DNA of 64,000 nucleotides from an uncultured Lachnospiraceae bacterium (GCA_947176965.1 CAMWSU010000005.1:1-64000), one strand, 5' to 3'. Positions 1 to 10,524 are shown, counted from the stretch's first letter. Notes: generated by a model not told the origin, from the letters alone. Program-made: numbers and translations.

Positions 1-2
1 TT

Positions 3-245
3 GATGTTTCAAGGCGCACGATAATGAATGACATTATCGCATTGTCTTTTGATTACCCGATATACACAAAGCCGGGTGAGGGCGGCGGGGTTTTTATCAC
101 GGAAAATTACAAGCCTTATACCAACACCCTCACACTGACGGAACAGAAAACTCTATGCGGTTTGTATGATAAAGCAGAGGGGAAAGAGAAAGAAATCCTT
201 TTCCGTATCATTCAAAAATATGGTGCGGACAAGCTGAAAATTTAG
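3..245 (+). CDS. HTH (DeoR/HTH_11-like) protein, 5'-truncated by window edge; part of integrated element
   Basis: Frame of ORF 24..245 stays open upstream to the window edge (DVSRRTIMNDIIALSFDYPIYTKPGEGGGVFI...), resembling small HTH proteins carried by Tn916/Tn1549-like elements. Confidence 0.5.
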   Translation, partial: DVSRRTIMNDIIALSFDYPIYTKPGEGGGVFITENYKPYTNTLTLTEQKTLCGLYDKAEGKEKEILFRIIQKYGADKLKI

Positions 246-457
246 GATAGATACATTCAAGGCTGGCAATCAAAAACTGAATACATAAATCCCGCATATG
301 ATCCTGCAATTCTTCCCAACTGTTTGCAGATGTTTTCAAGGGATTTTGAATTATATTTCATTAACACAGCGCAAGGGCAGTTACAGACCTATGGGAAAGG
401 TCTGTGCTGTCCTTTTTGTGCGTTTATGGAGGTATATATGGAGGGAGGCGAAAGCAA

Positions 458-652
458 ATGAAAGAAGTTCCTATTTGGGAAAAGAGTAACTTGAGTCTGG
501 AGGAAGCGGCGGCTTATTCCGGAATTGGTATTAATAAACTGCGTGAGCTTACCAATGAAGAAAACTGCCAGTTTGTCCTGTGGATTGGCAATAGGCGGTT
601 AATCAAACGCCGCCTGTTCGATCAGTATATCGAGCAGGAGTATTCTATTTGA
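458..652 (+). CDS. xis: Excisionase (Tn916 Xis family)
   Basis: MKEVPIWEKSNLSLEEAAAYSGIGINKLRELTNEENCQFVLWIGNRRLIKRRLFDQYIE; directly upstream of the integrase. Confidence 0.9.
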   Translation: MKEVPIWEKSNLSLEEAAAYSGIGINKLRELTNEENCQFVLWIGNRRLIKRRLFDQYIEQEYSI

Positions 653-764
653 CATGGATAGTATTCTTTTATTTTTGTGAATCTTGTGGTGTAAAATCAG
701 CTTTGATATGGTACAATAAATGAGTCATATCAAGGCTCTTTCCACTACGGAAAGGAGTTTAAAA

Positions 765-1964
765 ATGTCTGAGAAACGAAAAGACAATAAAGGACGAGTC
801 TTAAAGACAGGGGAGAGCCAGAGAAAAGACCTGATTTATCAGTACCGTTATACGGATATCCACGGAAAGAGGCAGACTATTTATTCCTCTGATTTAAAAG
901 AACTGCGGGAAAAGGAAAAGACAATCCAGAAGCAGCTTGATGAAGGAATTGACTATGCTGCCGGAGAAGTTACTGTTATTGCCCTCTTGGAACGCTATAT
1001 CAGTTTGAAGCAAGGTGTACGCTACAATACCAAAGTCGGTTATAATTTCGTGCTAAATCTGATTAAAAATGAAGATTTTGGGTATAGGCAGATTCGGGAT
1101 ATCAAAGTGTCTGATGCACAGCAATGGATTATGAAGCTACATAATGACGGAAAAGGATATAGTACCATTACAAGTGTCAGAGGTGTTGTAAAGCCTGCTT
1201 TTCAAATGGCATATAATGAGGATATTATACGCAGGAATCCTTTTAATTTCAAGTTGGTTGATGTTGTGCCAAACGATTCACAAAAACGGATTGCAATGAC
1301 AGAGGAACAGCAGGAGCTTTGGATGGGTTTTATTCGGGAAGATAAAACTTACTGCAAGTATTATGATGAATTTGTTGTTCTGTTGGAAACGGGGATGCGT
1401 GTCAGTGAGTTTTGCGGCTTGACGAAAAGTGATCTGGATTTTGAAAGCCGGAAGATCCGTGTGGATCATCAGCTTGTCAGGGAACGGGGCGGAAAGTATT
1501 ATGTTGAGAAAACAAAAACCGAGTGCGGATGCCGCTTTATCCCAATGACAGAGGATGTCTATCGGAGTCTGAAAAATATCCTTACCCGCCGCAAGAAACT
1601 GAAAACAGAAATGATTGTTGACGGATACAGCAACTTTCTTCTGTTGGACAAGGATGATAAGCCGAAAGTAGCACTGCATATCGAAAATGAGATGCGTTGG
1701 GCAATGAAGAAATACAAGAAGATATATCCAGAGAATCCATTGCCACACATTACGCCTCATGTATTCCGTCATACATTCTGTACTAACATGGCAAATGCAG
1801 GTATGGACATTAAGACCTTGCAGTATGTAATGGGACATTCCGATGTAGGTGTTACGCTGAATGTCTATACTCATGCCAGCTATGACCGTGCTGCGGAACA
1901 GATGGCGAAAATTTTGGACTTCAAAGAGGCTGATATGCAAGGGAAAAAGAGAAAATCAGGTTAA
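765..1964 (+). CDS. int: Tyrosine recombinase/integrase, Tn916 family
   Basis: Arm-binding N-terminus and catalytic motifs (ETGMRVSEFCGL, HVFRHTFCTNMA, YVMGHSDVGVTLNVYTH). ATG at 765 preferred over 720. Confidence 0.93.
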   Translation: MSEKRKDNKGRVLKTGESQRKDLIYQYRYTDIHGKRQTIYSSDLKELREKEKTIQKQLDEGIDYAAGEVTVIALLERYISLKQGVRYNTKVGYNFVLNLIKNEDFGYRQIRDIKVSDAQQWIMKLHNDGKGYSTITSVRGVVKPAFQMAYNEDIIRRNPFNFKLVDVVPNDSQKRIAMTEEQQELWMGFIREDKTYCKYYDEFVVLLETGMRVSEFCGLTKSDLDFESRKIRVDHQLVRERGGKYYVEKTKTECGCRFIPMTEDVYRSLKNILTRRKKLKTEMIVDGYSNFLLLDKDDKPKVALHIENEMRWAMKKYKKIYPENPLPHITPHVFRHTFCTNMANAGMDIKTLQYVMGHSDVGVTLNVYTHASYDRAAEQMAKILDFKEADMQGKKRKSG

Positions 1965-2127
1965 GAAACGAAACAATCTACTACACCACTTACTACACCA
2001 TTTGCCCGTAAATTTGCGTAGATTTATAATGATTTACACAGATTAAGGGTAAAAAACAAAAATTGAAAAAAGTGCCAGAAAGCCCGAAATATCAAGGTTT
2101 AAAGGCTTATGAAGGGATATAAGAGAT

Positions 2128-2607
2128 ATGATTAAAATATTATTCGTCTGCCACGGCAACATCTGCCGCTCCCCCATGGCGGAATTCATCCTAAAAAAGA
2201 AAGTCACCGACCTCGGCATTGCCGACCAATTCTATATTGCTTCCGCCGCCACGAGCACGGAAGAAATCTGGAACGGGATAGGAAATCCCGTTTATCCGCC
2301 GGCGAAGGCGGAATTAGCGAAACACGGCATCTCCTGTGAGGGAAAGAGGGCCGTGCAGCTTACAAAATCCGATTACGATGCGTACGACTACCTGATCGGC
2401 ATGGACGAGCAGAACATACGCAACATGGAACGAATCACAGGACATAAAGGTGGGAAGATTCGCATGCTGCTTTCTTATTGCGGAAGAAATGATCCGGTGA
2501 TCGATCCGTGGTATTCGCGGAAATTTGACGCGACCTATCGGGATGTGGATGAAGGCTGCGATGCATTTTTAGTGTATTTGAAAAAAGAAGGAGTCCTTCA
2601 CGGATAA
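2128..2607 (+). CDS. Low molecular weight protein-tyrosine phosphatase
   Basis: N-terminal CHGNICRSPMAEF (CX5R P-loop) and C-terminal VIDPWYSRKFDATYRDVDEGC. Confidence 0.93.
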   Translation: MIKILFVCHGNICRSPMAEFILKKKVTDLGIADQFYIASAATSTEEIWNGIGNPVYPPAKAELAKHGISCEGKRAVQLTKSDYDAYDYLIGMDEQNIRNMERITGHKGGKIRMLLSYCGRNDPVIDPWYSRKFDATYRDVDEGCDAFLVYLKKEGVLHG

Positions 2608-2620
2608 CGGAAATAACACC

Positions 2621-2653
2621 TAAGAAAGCGCCGATCAAATCGGCGCTTTCTTA
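2621..2653 (+). terminator. Intrinsic bidirectional-type terminator
   Basis: Perfect inverted repeat taagaaagcgccga-tcaaa-tcggcgctttctta after the PTP stop codon. Confidence 0.85.
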
Positions 2654-2778
2654 GTGTAACCGGCGGATGCCCACGAATTTACAAAGGTACATGCCGCTTT
2701 GTGGTATATTCCACGAAAATCCGGTGCGGGAAACAGTTTCCCAAAGTGCACGAAAAACAGCACCGACTTGAAATGCAT

Positions 2779-3714
2779 TCACCCTTTTTGAACGGGGATC
2801 CAGATTTCTACGATGGAACCCGCCTCGTCTCCGTGAAACCGTTCATCGTAATATTCGACGCAATAATGCATCGATTCATTCAGGAGACGTTCAGCATAGC
2901 CCTCGCTGTTTGTTTTCAGCCATTCGTCCATAGCGGTATTTTCGCTCTCATAGCCATTGGCTACATATACGTCAAAAGAAGCATATTTGGACGCGGGCAA
3001 TTCAAAGATCGAATATGCGGGATCGATATTGTCTTTGCCGGAAACGGGATAGCCTACATGCACCGTGCATTTGTCGTCCTCATATACCCGGATTTCATAT
3101 CCGTCCGTGGATAAAGCGCCGCCCAGCGGCTTTTCGCTGCATAATGTTTCAAAGGCATTCCATACCTCACCTGTCCGGCTGCCGTCACCGTGCGTTCCGG
3201 CGATGAACAGGGTGTCGCGTTTGATAATGCTTGGATTCAAATAAATTCCTCCTTTCAATCGGTTGGTAAATTTCATGATCAATTCGTCAGCGGTTACGAT
3301 CACGGGCTGAAAGCCCTGCGCTCGATATTCACTCGGAGACACGCCTATAACTGCCTTAAAGGTTCTTGAGAAAGCCTGTGACGAATGAAAACCACTGTCT
3401 AAGGCAATTTCCAAAATACTCTTTTCGGTACGACAAAGCTGATCACAGGCAGAAAGAATCCGTCGATCACGGATGTAGGCCGCCAACGATTTCCCGACAA
3501 TGATGGAAAACAGTTTATGAAAGTAATAGGGGGAAAAGAAAAATTGCGCCGACAATGTTTCGAGCGTGATCGCTTCCTCTAAATGTTGGTCAATATACTG
3601 TAAAGCTTCACTTATTTGAGAAAAGTTTTTCAGGGTCTCACTTCCTTTCACTGATCTGCAGCGGCTACGATACATGGTGAAACGCTTTCCTCTGCGTTTC
3701 TCTAAGTATAACAA
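2779..3714 (-). CDS. AraC-family regulator with GyrI-like effector-binding domain
   Basis: Two-helix AraC HTH (ISEALQYIDQHLEEAITLETLSAQFFFSPYYFHKLF...GFHSSQAFSRTFKAVIGVSPSEYR) plus a C-terminal GyrI-like domain. Start may be internal. Confidence 0.88.
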   Translation of the reverse strand: MLYLEKRRGKRFTMYRSRCRSVKGSETLKNFSQISEALQYIDQHLEEAITLETLSAQFFFSPYYFHKLFSIIVGKSLAAYIRDRRILSACDQLCRTEKSILEIALDSGFHSSQAFSRTFKAVIGVSPSEYRAQGFQPVIVTADELIMKFTNRLKGGIYLNPSIIKRDTLFIAGTHGDGSRTGEVWNAFETLCSEKPLGGALSTDGYEIRVYEDDKCTVHVGYPVSGKDNIDPAYSIFELPASKYASFDVYVANGYESENTAMDEWLKTNSEGYAERLLNESMHYCVEYYDERFHGDEAGSIVEIWIPVQKG

Positions 3715-3907
3715 ACCTGCGATGCGTTTGTCGTAACAATTCTTGCGGATTATTTCCTGATTTCACAATAAAATAGAAAGAAATCCCAAAAAACAATTGC
3801 ATTTTTCTTCCAATGCGGTATCATATAAGATATAATGATATTCAAAATCACATAACATAGTAATCAAAACCATTTGATATAATTGCATTGCAAAGGAAAA
3901 CAGGTAT

Positions 3908-4813
3908 ATGGATCAGAAGTTTCAAATTGTGAGTGACAGCTCATGCGATCTTCCGACTGAACTGGTCACAGAAAAGAAAATCGAGGTAGTACCGTTTTAT
4001 GTATCCATGGACGACAGGGAATCCATGAAGGAGGGCGTCGATATTTCCGTGCGGGATTTCTATGAGATGATGGTGCAGAATCCGAAGAAGTTTCCGAAAT
4101 CCTCCATGCCGTCTGTGCAGGATTATGCGGATGTATTTGAGCGCTGTGCAAAGCAAGGAATGCCGGTCATCTGTATCTGCATCACGTCCAAATTCAGCGC
4201 CTCGTATCAGTCAGCGACGATCGCGCGGGGAATGGTAGCGGAAACCTATCCGCAAGCACAGATCCATGTGATCGATTCCGCGGTGGATACCGTATTACAG
4301 GGGATTTATGTATTGGAAGCCGTCAGCATGCGCGAAGCGGGCTATACGGCGGAGCAGGCCGTAAAAGAGCTTGCGGTTATTCAGGGCAGCGGACGTATTT
4401 TTTTCACGGTCGGAAATCTGCGTTATTTACAGCACGGCGGGCGCATCGGCAAGCTGACGGGGATGGCGGGCGCGCTGCTTGATATTAAGCCGCTCATCAC
4501 GCTTAAGGACGGCGAAATTTTTCCGTCGGGCATCTGCCGGGGCAGGGAAAAATCAAAGGTGCTCTGCAGGAAGCTTTTGCTGCAATATGTGAAGGAGATC
4601 GGCTGCGGCAGCAAGGATCTGAGCATCTGCATCGGTTACGGCTATGACCGCGAAGAAGCGGAGGCTTTTCAACGGGATTCGATTGCTTTTATGAAAGAGA
4701 ACGGGTATGCGGTGACAAAAGAGGACTTACCGTTGTATCAGATCGGCGCGACGATCGGGGTGCATACGGGACCGTATCCGCTCGGCTTTGGCGTGATACG
4801 GCGCCATCGCTGA
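3908..4813 (+). CDS. DegV family fatty-acid-binding protein
   Basis: FQIVSDSSCDLPTEL..., VPFYVSMD, SMPSVQDY, GGRIGKLTGMAGALLDIKPLITLKDGEI. Confidence 0.95.
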   Translation: MDQKFQIVSDSSCDLPTELVTEKKIEVVPFYVSMDDRESMKEGVDISVRDFYEMMVQNPKKFPKSSMPSVQDYADVFERCAKQGMPVICICITSKFSASYQSATIARGMVAETYPQAQIHVIDSAVDTVLQGIYVLEAVSMREAGYTAEQAVKELAVIQGSGRIFFTVGNLRYLQHGGRIGKLTGMAGALLDIKPLITLKDGEIFPSGICRGREKSKVLCRKLLLQYVKEIGCGSKDLSICIGYGYDREEAEAFQRDSIAFMKENGYAVTKEDLPLYQIGATIGVHTGPYPLGFGVIRRHR

Positions 4814-4878
4814 GAATGGGCGGCGTATAAAAGGGCAGCGCACGAAATGACATCGCACGAAAGGGCAGGAAAAATAAA

Positions 4879-5298
4879 ATGGAAAAGGTTCTTCTTTTTC
4901 GGGTTCCGGATGCGGAGGCATCGGCAATCGCTGACATGCTTGCCGCAATGAAAGTGAGATGTGAGAGAATCCCGGAAAGTGCGTTCCGGCAGACGATCGG
5001 AGCGCTGGCATCGGGAAAAATAAGCGGACCGGACGGCAAAACTAGCACAGATGCACAGAGCGCGGAATCGAAACAGGAAGCTGTGCCCGATCACGGCAGC
5101 GCGCCGGCGGAAAGCCTGATGGTGTTTTGTGATGTGAGTGAGAAACATTTTAACAGGGCGCTCGCGCTGCTGCGTGAGCGGGCGGTCAGGATTGATTACA
5201 AGGCGGTGCTGACGCCGACAAACAGGGAATGGAATGTCCTGCGTCTTTACGCGGAACTGGCGCGGGAAAAAGCGGAATATGAACGGATGAAGGGATGA
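4879..5298 (+). CDS. DUF3783 domain-containing protein
   Basis: Short protein with C-terminal ALLRERAVRIDYKAVLTPTNREWNVLRLYAELAREKAEY, resembling DUF3783. Confidence 0.65.
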   Translation: MEKVLLFRVPDAEASAIADMLAAMKVRCERIPESAFRQTIGALASGKISGPDGKTSTDAQSAESKQEAVPDHGSAPAESLMVFCDVSEKHFNRALALLRERAVRIDYKAVLTPTNREWNVLRLYAELAREKAEYERMKG

Positions 5299-5389
5299 CT
5301 CGGTCATCCCTTTGTGCTATACTGAATTCATATGATCTTTGTTATGAATGGAAAAGAGAATCAAATGTCTGAAACGAAAGGGGATCTCT

Positions 5390-6523
5390 ATGGAAAAAAG
5401 AACATGGAACAACTGTGGGGTGGAGACGTCGCTGCTCGGCTTCGGGTGTATGCGTTTCCCGACGTTGGAAAACGGTCAGATCGATGAAAAAAGAACGGAG
5501 CGCATGCTCGATGAGGCGATGGCAGCAGGCGTGAATTATTACGATACGGCATATCCCTACCACGGCGGAGAGAGTGAGCGTGTGGTCCGACGGCTGATGA
5601 AAAAATATGACCGCAGCTCCTTTTACTTGGCGACAAAGCTACCGGTATGGCTCGTCAAGACAAAAGAGGACGTGAAGCGTTATTTTGAGGAGCAGCTTTC
5701 GAAGCTTCAGGTCGATTATATTGATTTTTATCTGCTGCATGCGCTCGGAAAAGACCGCTGGGCGGATGTGAAAAATATCGGGATTCTCGATGTGCTCGAG
5801 GAGTACCAGAGACAGGGGCGCATCAAGCGGCTCGGATTTTCGTTTCATGACGATTATGCGTGCTTTGAGGAAATTCTTCGTTATCGGAAATGGGATTTTT
5901 GCCAGATCCAATATAATTATATGGATACGGAGGAACAGGCGGGTGACCGTGGTTATGCGCTGACCGAAGAACTGGGCGTGCCGCTTGTCATCATGGAGCC
6001 GGTAAAAGGCGGTTCGCTTGCCAAGCTGCCCGAGGAGGTCGAGAAGACCTACCGGGCACTGAAGCCGGACGCATCGACGGCGTCGTTTGCGCTACGCTGG
6101 GTCGGCTCTCATCCGAATGTCAAAGTCGTCTTGAGCGGGATGTCCTCGGAAGAACAGGTGCGGGACAATTTACATACCTTTGCAGATTTCGAACCGCTTT
6201 CCGAAAAAGAGCAGGCGTGCATTCAGGAGGCCGTAAAAACGCTGCGTGCGCGCGTGCAGAATGGCTGTACGGGCTGCCGTTACTGCATGCCCTGTCCGTT
6301 CGGCGTGAACATTCCGGGCACTTTCAGGCTCTGGAATACGTATCATATGTATCAGAATTATTGGGCGGTCAACTGGGGATGGGAGAACATGAAGGCGGAG
6401 GAAAAGCCGGAAGCATGTAAAAAGTGCGGAAAGTGCGAGCAGGCATGTCCGCAGAAAATCTCCATCCGCGAGGATCTTGCGCGGGCGCAGGCAGACCTGG
6501 ATGATCCGCAGTGGAAACCGTAA
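5390..6523 (+). CDS. Aldo/keto reductase with C-terminal 4Fe-4S ferredoxin-like domain
   Basis: LLGFGCMRFPTLENGQID, DTAYPYHGGESE, two Cys clusters (CTGCRYCMPCP, CKKCGKCEQACPQ). Start moved to ATG 5390 after an AAAGGGGA ribosome-binding site. Confidence 0.93.
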   Translation: MEKRTWNNCGVETSLLGFGCMRFPTLENGQIDEKRTERMLDEAMAAGVNYYDTAYPYHGGESERVVRRLMKKYDRSSFYLATKLPVWLVKTKEDVKRYFEEQLSKLQVDYIDFYLLHALGKDRWADVKNIGILDVLEEYQRQGRIKRLGFSFHDDYACFEEILRYRKWDFCQIQYNYMDTEEQAGDRGYALTEELGVPLVIMEPVKGGSLAKLPEEVEKTYRALKPDASTASFALRWVGSHPNVKVVLSGMSSEEQVRDNLHTFADFEPLSEKEQACIQEAVKTLRARVQNGCTGCRYCMPCPFGVNIPGTFRLWNTYHMYQNYWAVNWGWENMKAEEKPEACKKCGKCEQACPQKISIREDLARAQADLDDPQWKP

Positions 6524-6589
6524 GTGGAATACGATTGGAAGCAAGAGAACGTAAGCGGAACACAATCAAAAAAACCGGAGTGGGGAGCG

Positions 6590-7498
6590 ATGGAAAAAGC
6601 ATATAAGCTGGAATTTCAAAATGAGATGACGGGCGCTCTGTACCTGATCTGCTGCGGCTGTTCGCGGACGGAGCCGCTGCACAGCTTCGGACCGGCATTA
6701 AAACCGCATTATCTGATTCACTATGTGATGAGCGGGCGGGGCAGATTTGTGATGGACGGAAAAGAATATCCGCTTGAGGCGGGAGCCGGTTTTTATATTG
6801 AACCGGGCGAGCTTACTTTTTATCAGGCGGATGAGGCGGAGCCGTGGACCTATGTGTGGATCGGCTTTTCAGGGACATGCGTGGACGACTATATGCGCAG
6901 CATGGGACTGTCAAAAGAGCATCCGGTATTTGCCTCCGATGCATCAGGGGAACTGTATCAGACGGTTAAGGATATGATGGAGCACAATACCTGCGGATTT
7001 TCCAACTCGCTGCGCCGCGACGGGCTGCTCGGTATTTTTCTTTCCATCATCGCGCGCACGGCGTCCGTGCAGGAGGCGGGGGAGAGCAGCCGCGCGAACG
7101 ATTATGTCAGCCGTGCCGTTGATTTTGTCAAAAGCAATTACTGTAACCCGATCCGGGTAACGGATGTGGCGGACTATGTCTGTGTGCACAGAAGCTATCT
7201 TTACACGCTGTTTCAAAATCATATCGGCATGTCGCCGCAGCAGTTTTTGACATCGTTCCGCATTGCCAAGGCGGTCGAGCTGCTGCAGATGACGGAGCTG
7301 CCGATCGAAAGCATCGCGATCTCGGTGGGCTATACGGATCCGCTCGTTTTTACGAAAGCGTTCCGGCAGACAAAGGGGATTTCCCCTTCGGGTTATCGAA
7401 AAGAATATTTGCAGAGCGGCACGCGGCACCGCCAGAGCGACTTAGAGCAGATCGAAGCGTTCTTAAACGAGCGCGGAGTCGGCGCGGCAGAGATATAA
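6590..7498 (+). CDS. AraC-family transcriptional regulator (cupin + HTH_18)
   Basis: AraC binding domain, and HTH NPIRVTDVADYVCVHRSYLYTLFQ...VGYTDPLVFTKAFRQTKGISPSGYRKE. Confidence 0.92.
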   Translation: MEKAYKLEFQNEMTGALYLICCGCSRTEPLHSFGPALKPHYLIHYVMSGRGRFVMDGKEYPLEAGAGFYIEPGELTFYQADEAEPWTYVWIGFSGTCVDDYMRSMGLSKEHPVFASDASGELYQTVKDMMEHNTCGFSNSLRRDGLLGIFLSIIARTASVQEAGESSRANDYVSRAVDFVKSNYCNPIRVTDVADYVCVHRSYLYTLFQNHIGMSPQQFLTSFRIAKAVELLQMTELPIESIAISVGYTDPLVFTKAFRQTKGISPSGYRKEYLQSGTRHRQSDLEQIEAFLNERGVGAAEI

Positions 7499-7712
7499 AG
7501 GCGGCATGCCCGCACAGAATATCGTTTGTATGGAATGAAATCAAACGGAGCGGCATGATAAATCCAACATTTTGACAGGTTTTTATAACAAGAAAGCCTA
7601 TGGAAACAGGATGAAAACGGGGTATAATGAGCATAAAGAAAAAACAAGTGGGTAACGGGGTAACAGGTACGAAAAATAGTAGTAAAAAATAAAACGGAAT
7701 AAGGAGAAGGGT

Positions 7713-8891
7713 ATGAGCGAAACAGAAATCAAGGGAATGCTGCTTGAAAAATTTGAGGAATTGTTTGGGGATACCGACGGAGTGAAAGTGTATTTTGCAC
7801 CGGGACGGGTGAATCTGATCGGTGAGCATACCGATTACAACGGCGGTCATGTATTTCCGTGCGCGCTGACGATCGGAACGTATGCGGCAGCAAGAAAACG
7901 GACGGATAAAAAGCTGCGGCTTTACTCGATCAACTTTGAGAAGAGCGGTGTAATGGAGTCTGATGTTGAGAAGCTGGAAGCTTCAAAAGAGGCGGGTTGG
8001 ACAAACTACCCGAAGGGCGTGATGTGGGCGTTTTCTCTGCGCGGCATGCAGATGGACTGCGGTCTGGACATGGTTCTTTACGGCAATATCCCGAACGGTT
8101 CCGGTTTATCCTCCTCCGCATCGCTGGAGGTGCTGACGGGATATATCCTGCGCGATCTGTACGGCTTTACCGTGACGAATGTTGAGCTTGCGCAGATCGG
8201 ACAGTATTCCGAGAACAATTTTAACGGCTGCAACTGCGGCATCATGGATCAGTTTGCGTCGTCGATGGGAAAAAAGAATCATGCGATCTTCTTAAATACC
8301 GCCGATCTTTCTTATGAGTATGCACCGCTTGCGCTCGGTGATGCGAAGATCGTCGTGACAAATTCCAAGGTGAAGCACAGCCTTGTGGATTCTAAATATA
8401 ATGAGCGCCGCAGCGAGTGTGAGAAAGCGCTTGAGGAGCTTCAGAGCGTGGTGAAGATAGGCGGACTCGGCGACCTGACCGAGGAGGAATTTGAGGCGAA
8501 TAAGTCCGCCATTGCGGACGACATCCGCAGGAAGCGCGCAAAGCATGCGGTATATGAGAATCAGAGAACGCTCCGCGCCGTGGAAGCGTTAAAAAATAAC
8601 GAGCTGGCATTATTCGGAAAGCTGATGAACGAATCCCATGTGTCTCTCAGAGATGATTATGAGGTATCCTGCGAGGAGATCGATCTTCTTGTGGCGGAGG
8701 CTTGGAAGGTGGACGGCGTGATCGGCTCGCGCATCACCGGAGGCGGCTTCGGCGGCTGTACGGTCAGCCTTGTAAAGGACGAGGCGATCGGGGAGTTTCA
8801 GGAAAAGGTCGGCGCGGCTTATGAGAAGCAGTTTGGCATCCAAGCGGATTTTTACGTTGTGGAGATCGGCGACGGACCGAGAACGCTGTAA
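7713..8891 (+). CDS. galK: Galactokinase
   Basis: FAPGRVNLIGEHTDYNGGHVFPCAL signature; GSGLSSSASLEV; GGGFGGCTVSLV. Confidence 0.97.
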   Translation: MSETEIKGMLLEKFEELFGDTDGVKVYFAPGRVNLIGEHTDYNGGHVFPCALTIGTYAAARKRTDKKLRLYSINFEKSGVMESDVEKLEASKEAGWTNYPKGVMWAFSLRGMQMDCGLDMVLYGNIPNGSGLSSSASLEVLTGYILRDLYGFTVTNVELAQIGQYSENNFNGCNCGIMDQFASSMGKKNHAIFLNTADLSYEYAPLALGDAKIVVTNSKVKHSLVDSKYNERRSECEKALEELQSVVKIGGLGDLTEEEFEANKSAIADDIRRKRAKHAVYENQRTLRAVEALKNNELALFGKLMNESHVSLRDDYEVSCEEIDLLVAEAWKVDGVIGSRITGGGFGGCTVSLVKDEAIGEFQEKVGAAYEKQFGIQADFYVVEIGDGPRTL

Positions 8892-8939
8892 ACAGAAATA
8901 GGCAGTTAAATGCTCGAAAAGAAAAGGGGGAAACATGTC

Positions 8940-10442
8940 ATGTCAGTTGAAAAAAATATAAGAAGACTCGTTGTATACGGATTACAGACGGGTTTGATCG
9001 AGCAGGAGGATGCGGTCTATACCACGAATCGTCTTTTAGAAATACTGGAACTGGACGGCTTGGAGGATTGTGAGGAAGCGATCGCGATGTCCGAGGACGA
9101 GCTGGAGAGCGTCCTGAACGAACTGCTGGACTACGCGTATGAGCACGGTGTCTTAAAAGAGAACAGCATCGTTTACCGCGACCTGTTTGACACGAAGCTG
9201 ATGGGCGCGTTAGTGCCGCGGCCGTCCGAGGTCATCCGGCGTTTTGAGGAGTTAAAGAAAGAAGACGCGAAGGCGGCGACGGATTATTTTTATAAACTGA
9301 GTCAGGATACGGATTATATCCGCCGTTATCGGATCAAAAAGGACAAAAAATGGATCGCGCCGACAGAGTACGGGGACTTGGATATTACGATCAATCTTTC
9401 CAAACCGGAAAAGGATCCGAAAGCGATCGCAGCGGCAAAGCTTGCGAAACAGAGCGGTTATCCGAAGTGTCTGCTCTGTGTGGAAAACGAGGGGTATGCG
9501 GGACGCGTGAATCATCCGGCGCGTCAGAATCACAGAATCATTCCGGTGACGATCAACGGCAGTCAGTGGGGATTCCAGTATTCGCCGTATGTATACTATA
9601 ACGAGCACTGCATTGTATTTAATTCCCAGCATGTGCCGATGAAGATTGAACATGCGACGTTCTGCAAGATGTTCGATTTCGTAAAGCAGTTTCCGCATTA
9701 TATTGTCGGCTCGAATGCCGATCTGCCGATCGTCGGCGGTTCTATTTTGAGCCATGATCATTTTCAGGGCGGCAATTATGATTTTGCCATGGCGAAAGCG
9801 CCGATCGAGCGCAGCTTTACCGTGAAAGGCTTTGAGGATGTGGAGGCGGGGATCGTCAAGTGGCCGATGTCCGTGATTCGGATTAAGAGCGCTGACAGCG
9901 ACAGGCTGATTGCGCTTGCAGACCATGTGCTGGAAGTATGGCGCGGCTATACGGACGAGTCCGTATTCATTTTTGCCGAGACCGACGGGGAGCCGCACAA
10001 TACGATCACGCCGATCGCACGCTGCCGTGACGGTGTTTATGAGCTGGATCTGGTGCTGCGCAACAATATTACGACCGAGGAGCATCCGCTCGGTGTTTAT
10101 CATCCGCATGCGGAGCTGCATCACATCAAAAAAGAAAATATCGGTCTGATCGAGGTAATGGGACTTGCAATCCTGCCGTCCCGCTTGGTGTCCGAGTTAG
10201 AGCAGCTTTCCGACGCGATTGTCAATAAAAAAGACATTCGAGCAAATGAGGCGATCGAGAAGCATGCGGACTGGGTGGAGGAATTTTTGCCGAAATATGA
10301 CAAGATAGATGACACGAATGTCATGAAAATCCTTCAGGATGAGATCGGACTTGTATTTTCCAAGGTGCTTGAGCATGCCGGCGTGTATAAGCGGGATGCG
10401 GAAGGGCAGGCGGCGTTTGACCGGTTCATCGCGGCGCTGTAA
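8940..10442 (+). CDS. galT: UDP-glucose--hexose-1-phosphate uridylyltransferase (class II GalT)
   Basis: Follows galK; class II GalT motifs (SQWGFQYSPYVYYNEHCIVFNSQHVPM, SILSHDHFQGGNYDFAMA). Confidence 0.96.
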   Translation: MSVEKNIRRLVVYGLQTGLIEQEDAVYTTNRLLEILELDGLEDCEEAIAMSEDELESVLNELLDYAYEHGVLKENSIVYRDLFDTKLMGALVPRPSEVIRRFEELKKEDAKAATDYFYKLSQDTDYIRRYRIKKDKKWIAPTEYGDLDITINLSKPEKDPKAIAAAKLAKQSGYPKCLLCVENEGYAGRVNHPARQNHRIIPVTINGSQWGFQYSPYVYYNEHCIVFNSQHVPMKIEHATFCKMFDFVKQFPHYIVGSNADLPIVGGSILSHDHFQGGNYDFAMAKAPIERSFTVKGFEDVEAGIVKWPMSVIRIKSADSDRLIALADHVLEVWRGYTDESVFIFAETDGEPHNTITPIARCRDGVYELDLVLRNNITTEEHPLGVYHPHAELHHIKKENIGLIEVMGLAILPSRLVSELEQLSDAIVNKKDIRANEAIEKHADWVEEFLPKYDKIDDTNVMKILQDEIGLVFSKVLEHAGVYKRDAEGQAAFDRFIAAL

Positions 10443-10485
10443 CAACATTTTTTATAAAAAAATAAATATTATCCCATAAAAAGAC

Positions 10486-10524
10486 AATCCCCTGTGCGTA
10501 TCTTAGATAGGTGCAGGGGATTTT
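10486..10524 (+). terminator. Intrinsic terminator after galT
   Basis: Inverted repeat aatcccctg ... caggggatt followed by tt. Confidence 0.65.

Larger units (their letters stand above)
1..2110 (+). mobile_element. Distal end of an integrative (conjugative-type) element; exact att end unresolved
   Basis: HTH-xis-int order, with int the last gene before chromosomal-type genes; short near-direct repeats (ctactacaccacttactacacca) just after int. Confidence 0.6.

Noticed and set aside
1278-1940. 220-aa minus-strand ORF inside int
   Set aside because: Overlaps the catalytic region of the integrase; no domain.
2701-3114. 137-aa plus-strand ORF opposite the AraC/GyrI regulator
   Set aside because: The minus-strand protein has clear AraC motifs; this is its antisense.
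4738-5307. 189-aa minus-strand ORF over degV end and DUF3783 gene
   Set aside because: Antisense to better supported ORFs; low-complexity.
9252-10124. 290-aa minus-strand ORF inside galT
   Set aside because: Antisense to a clear galT; Arg/His-rich composition typical of spurious frames.
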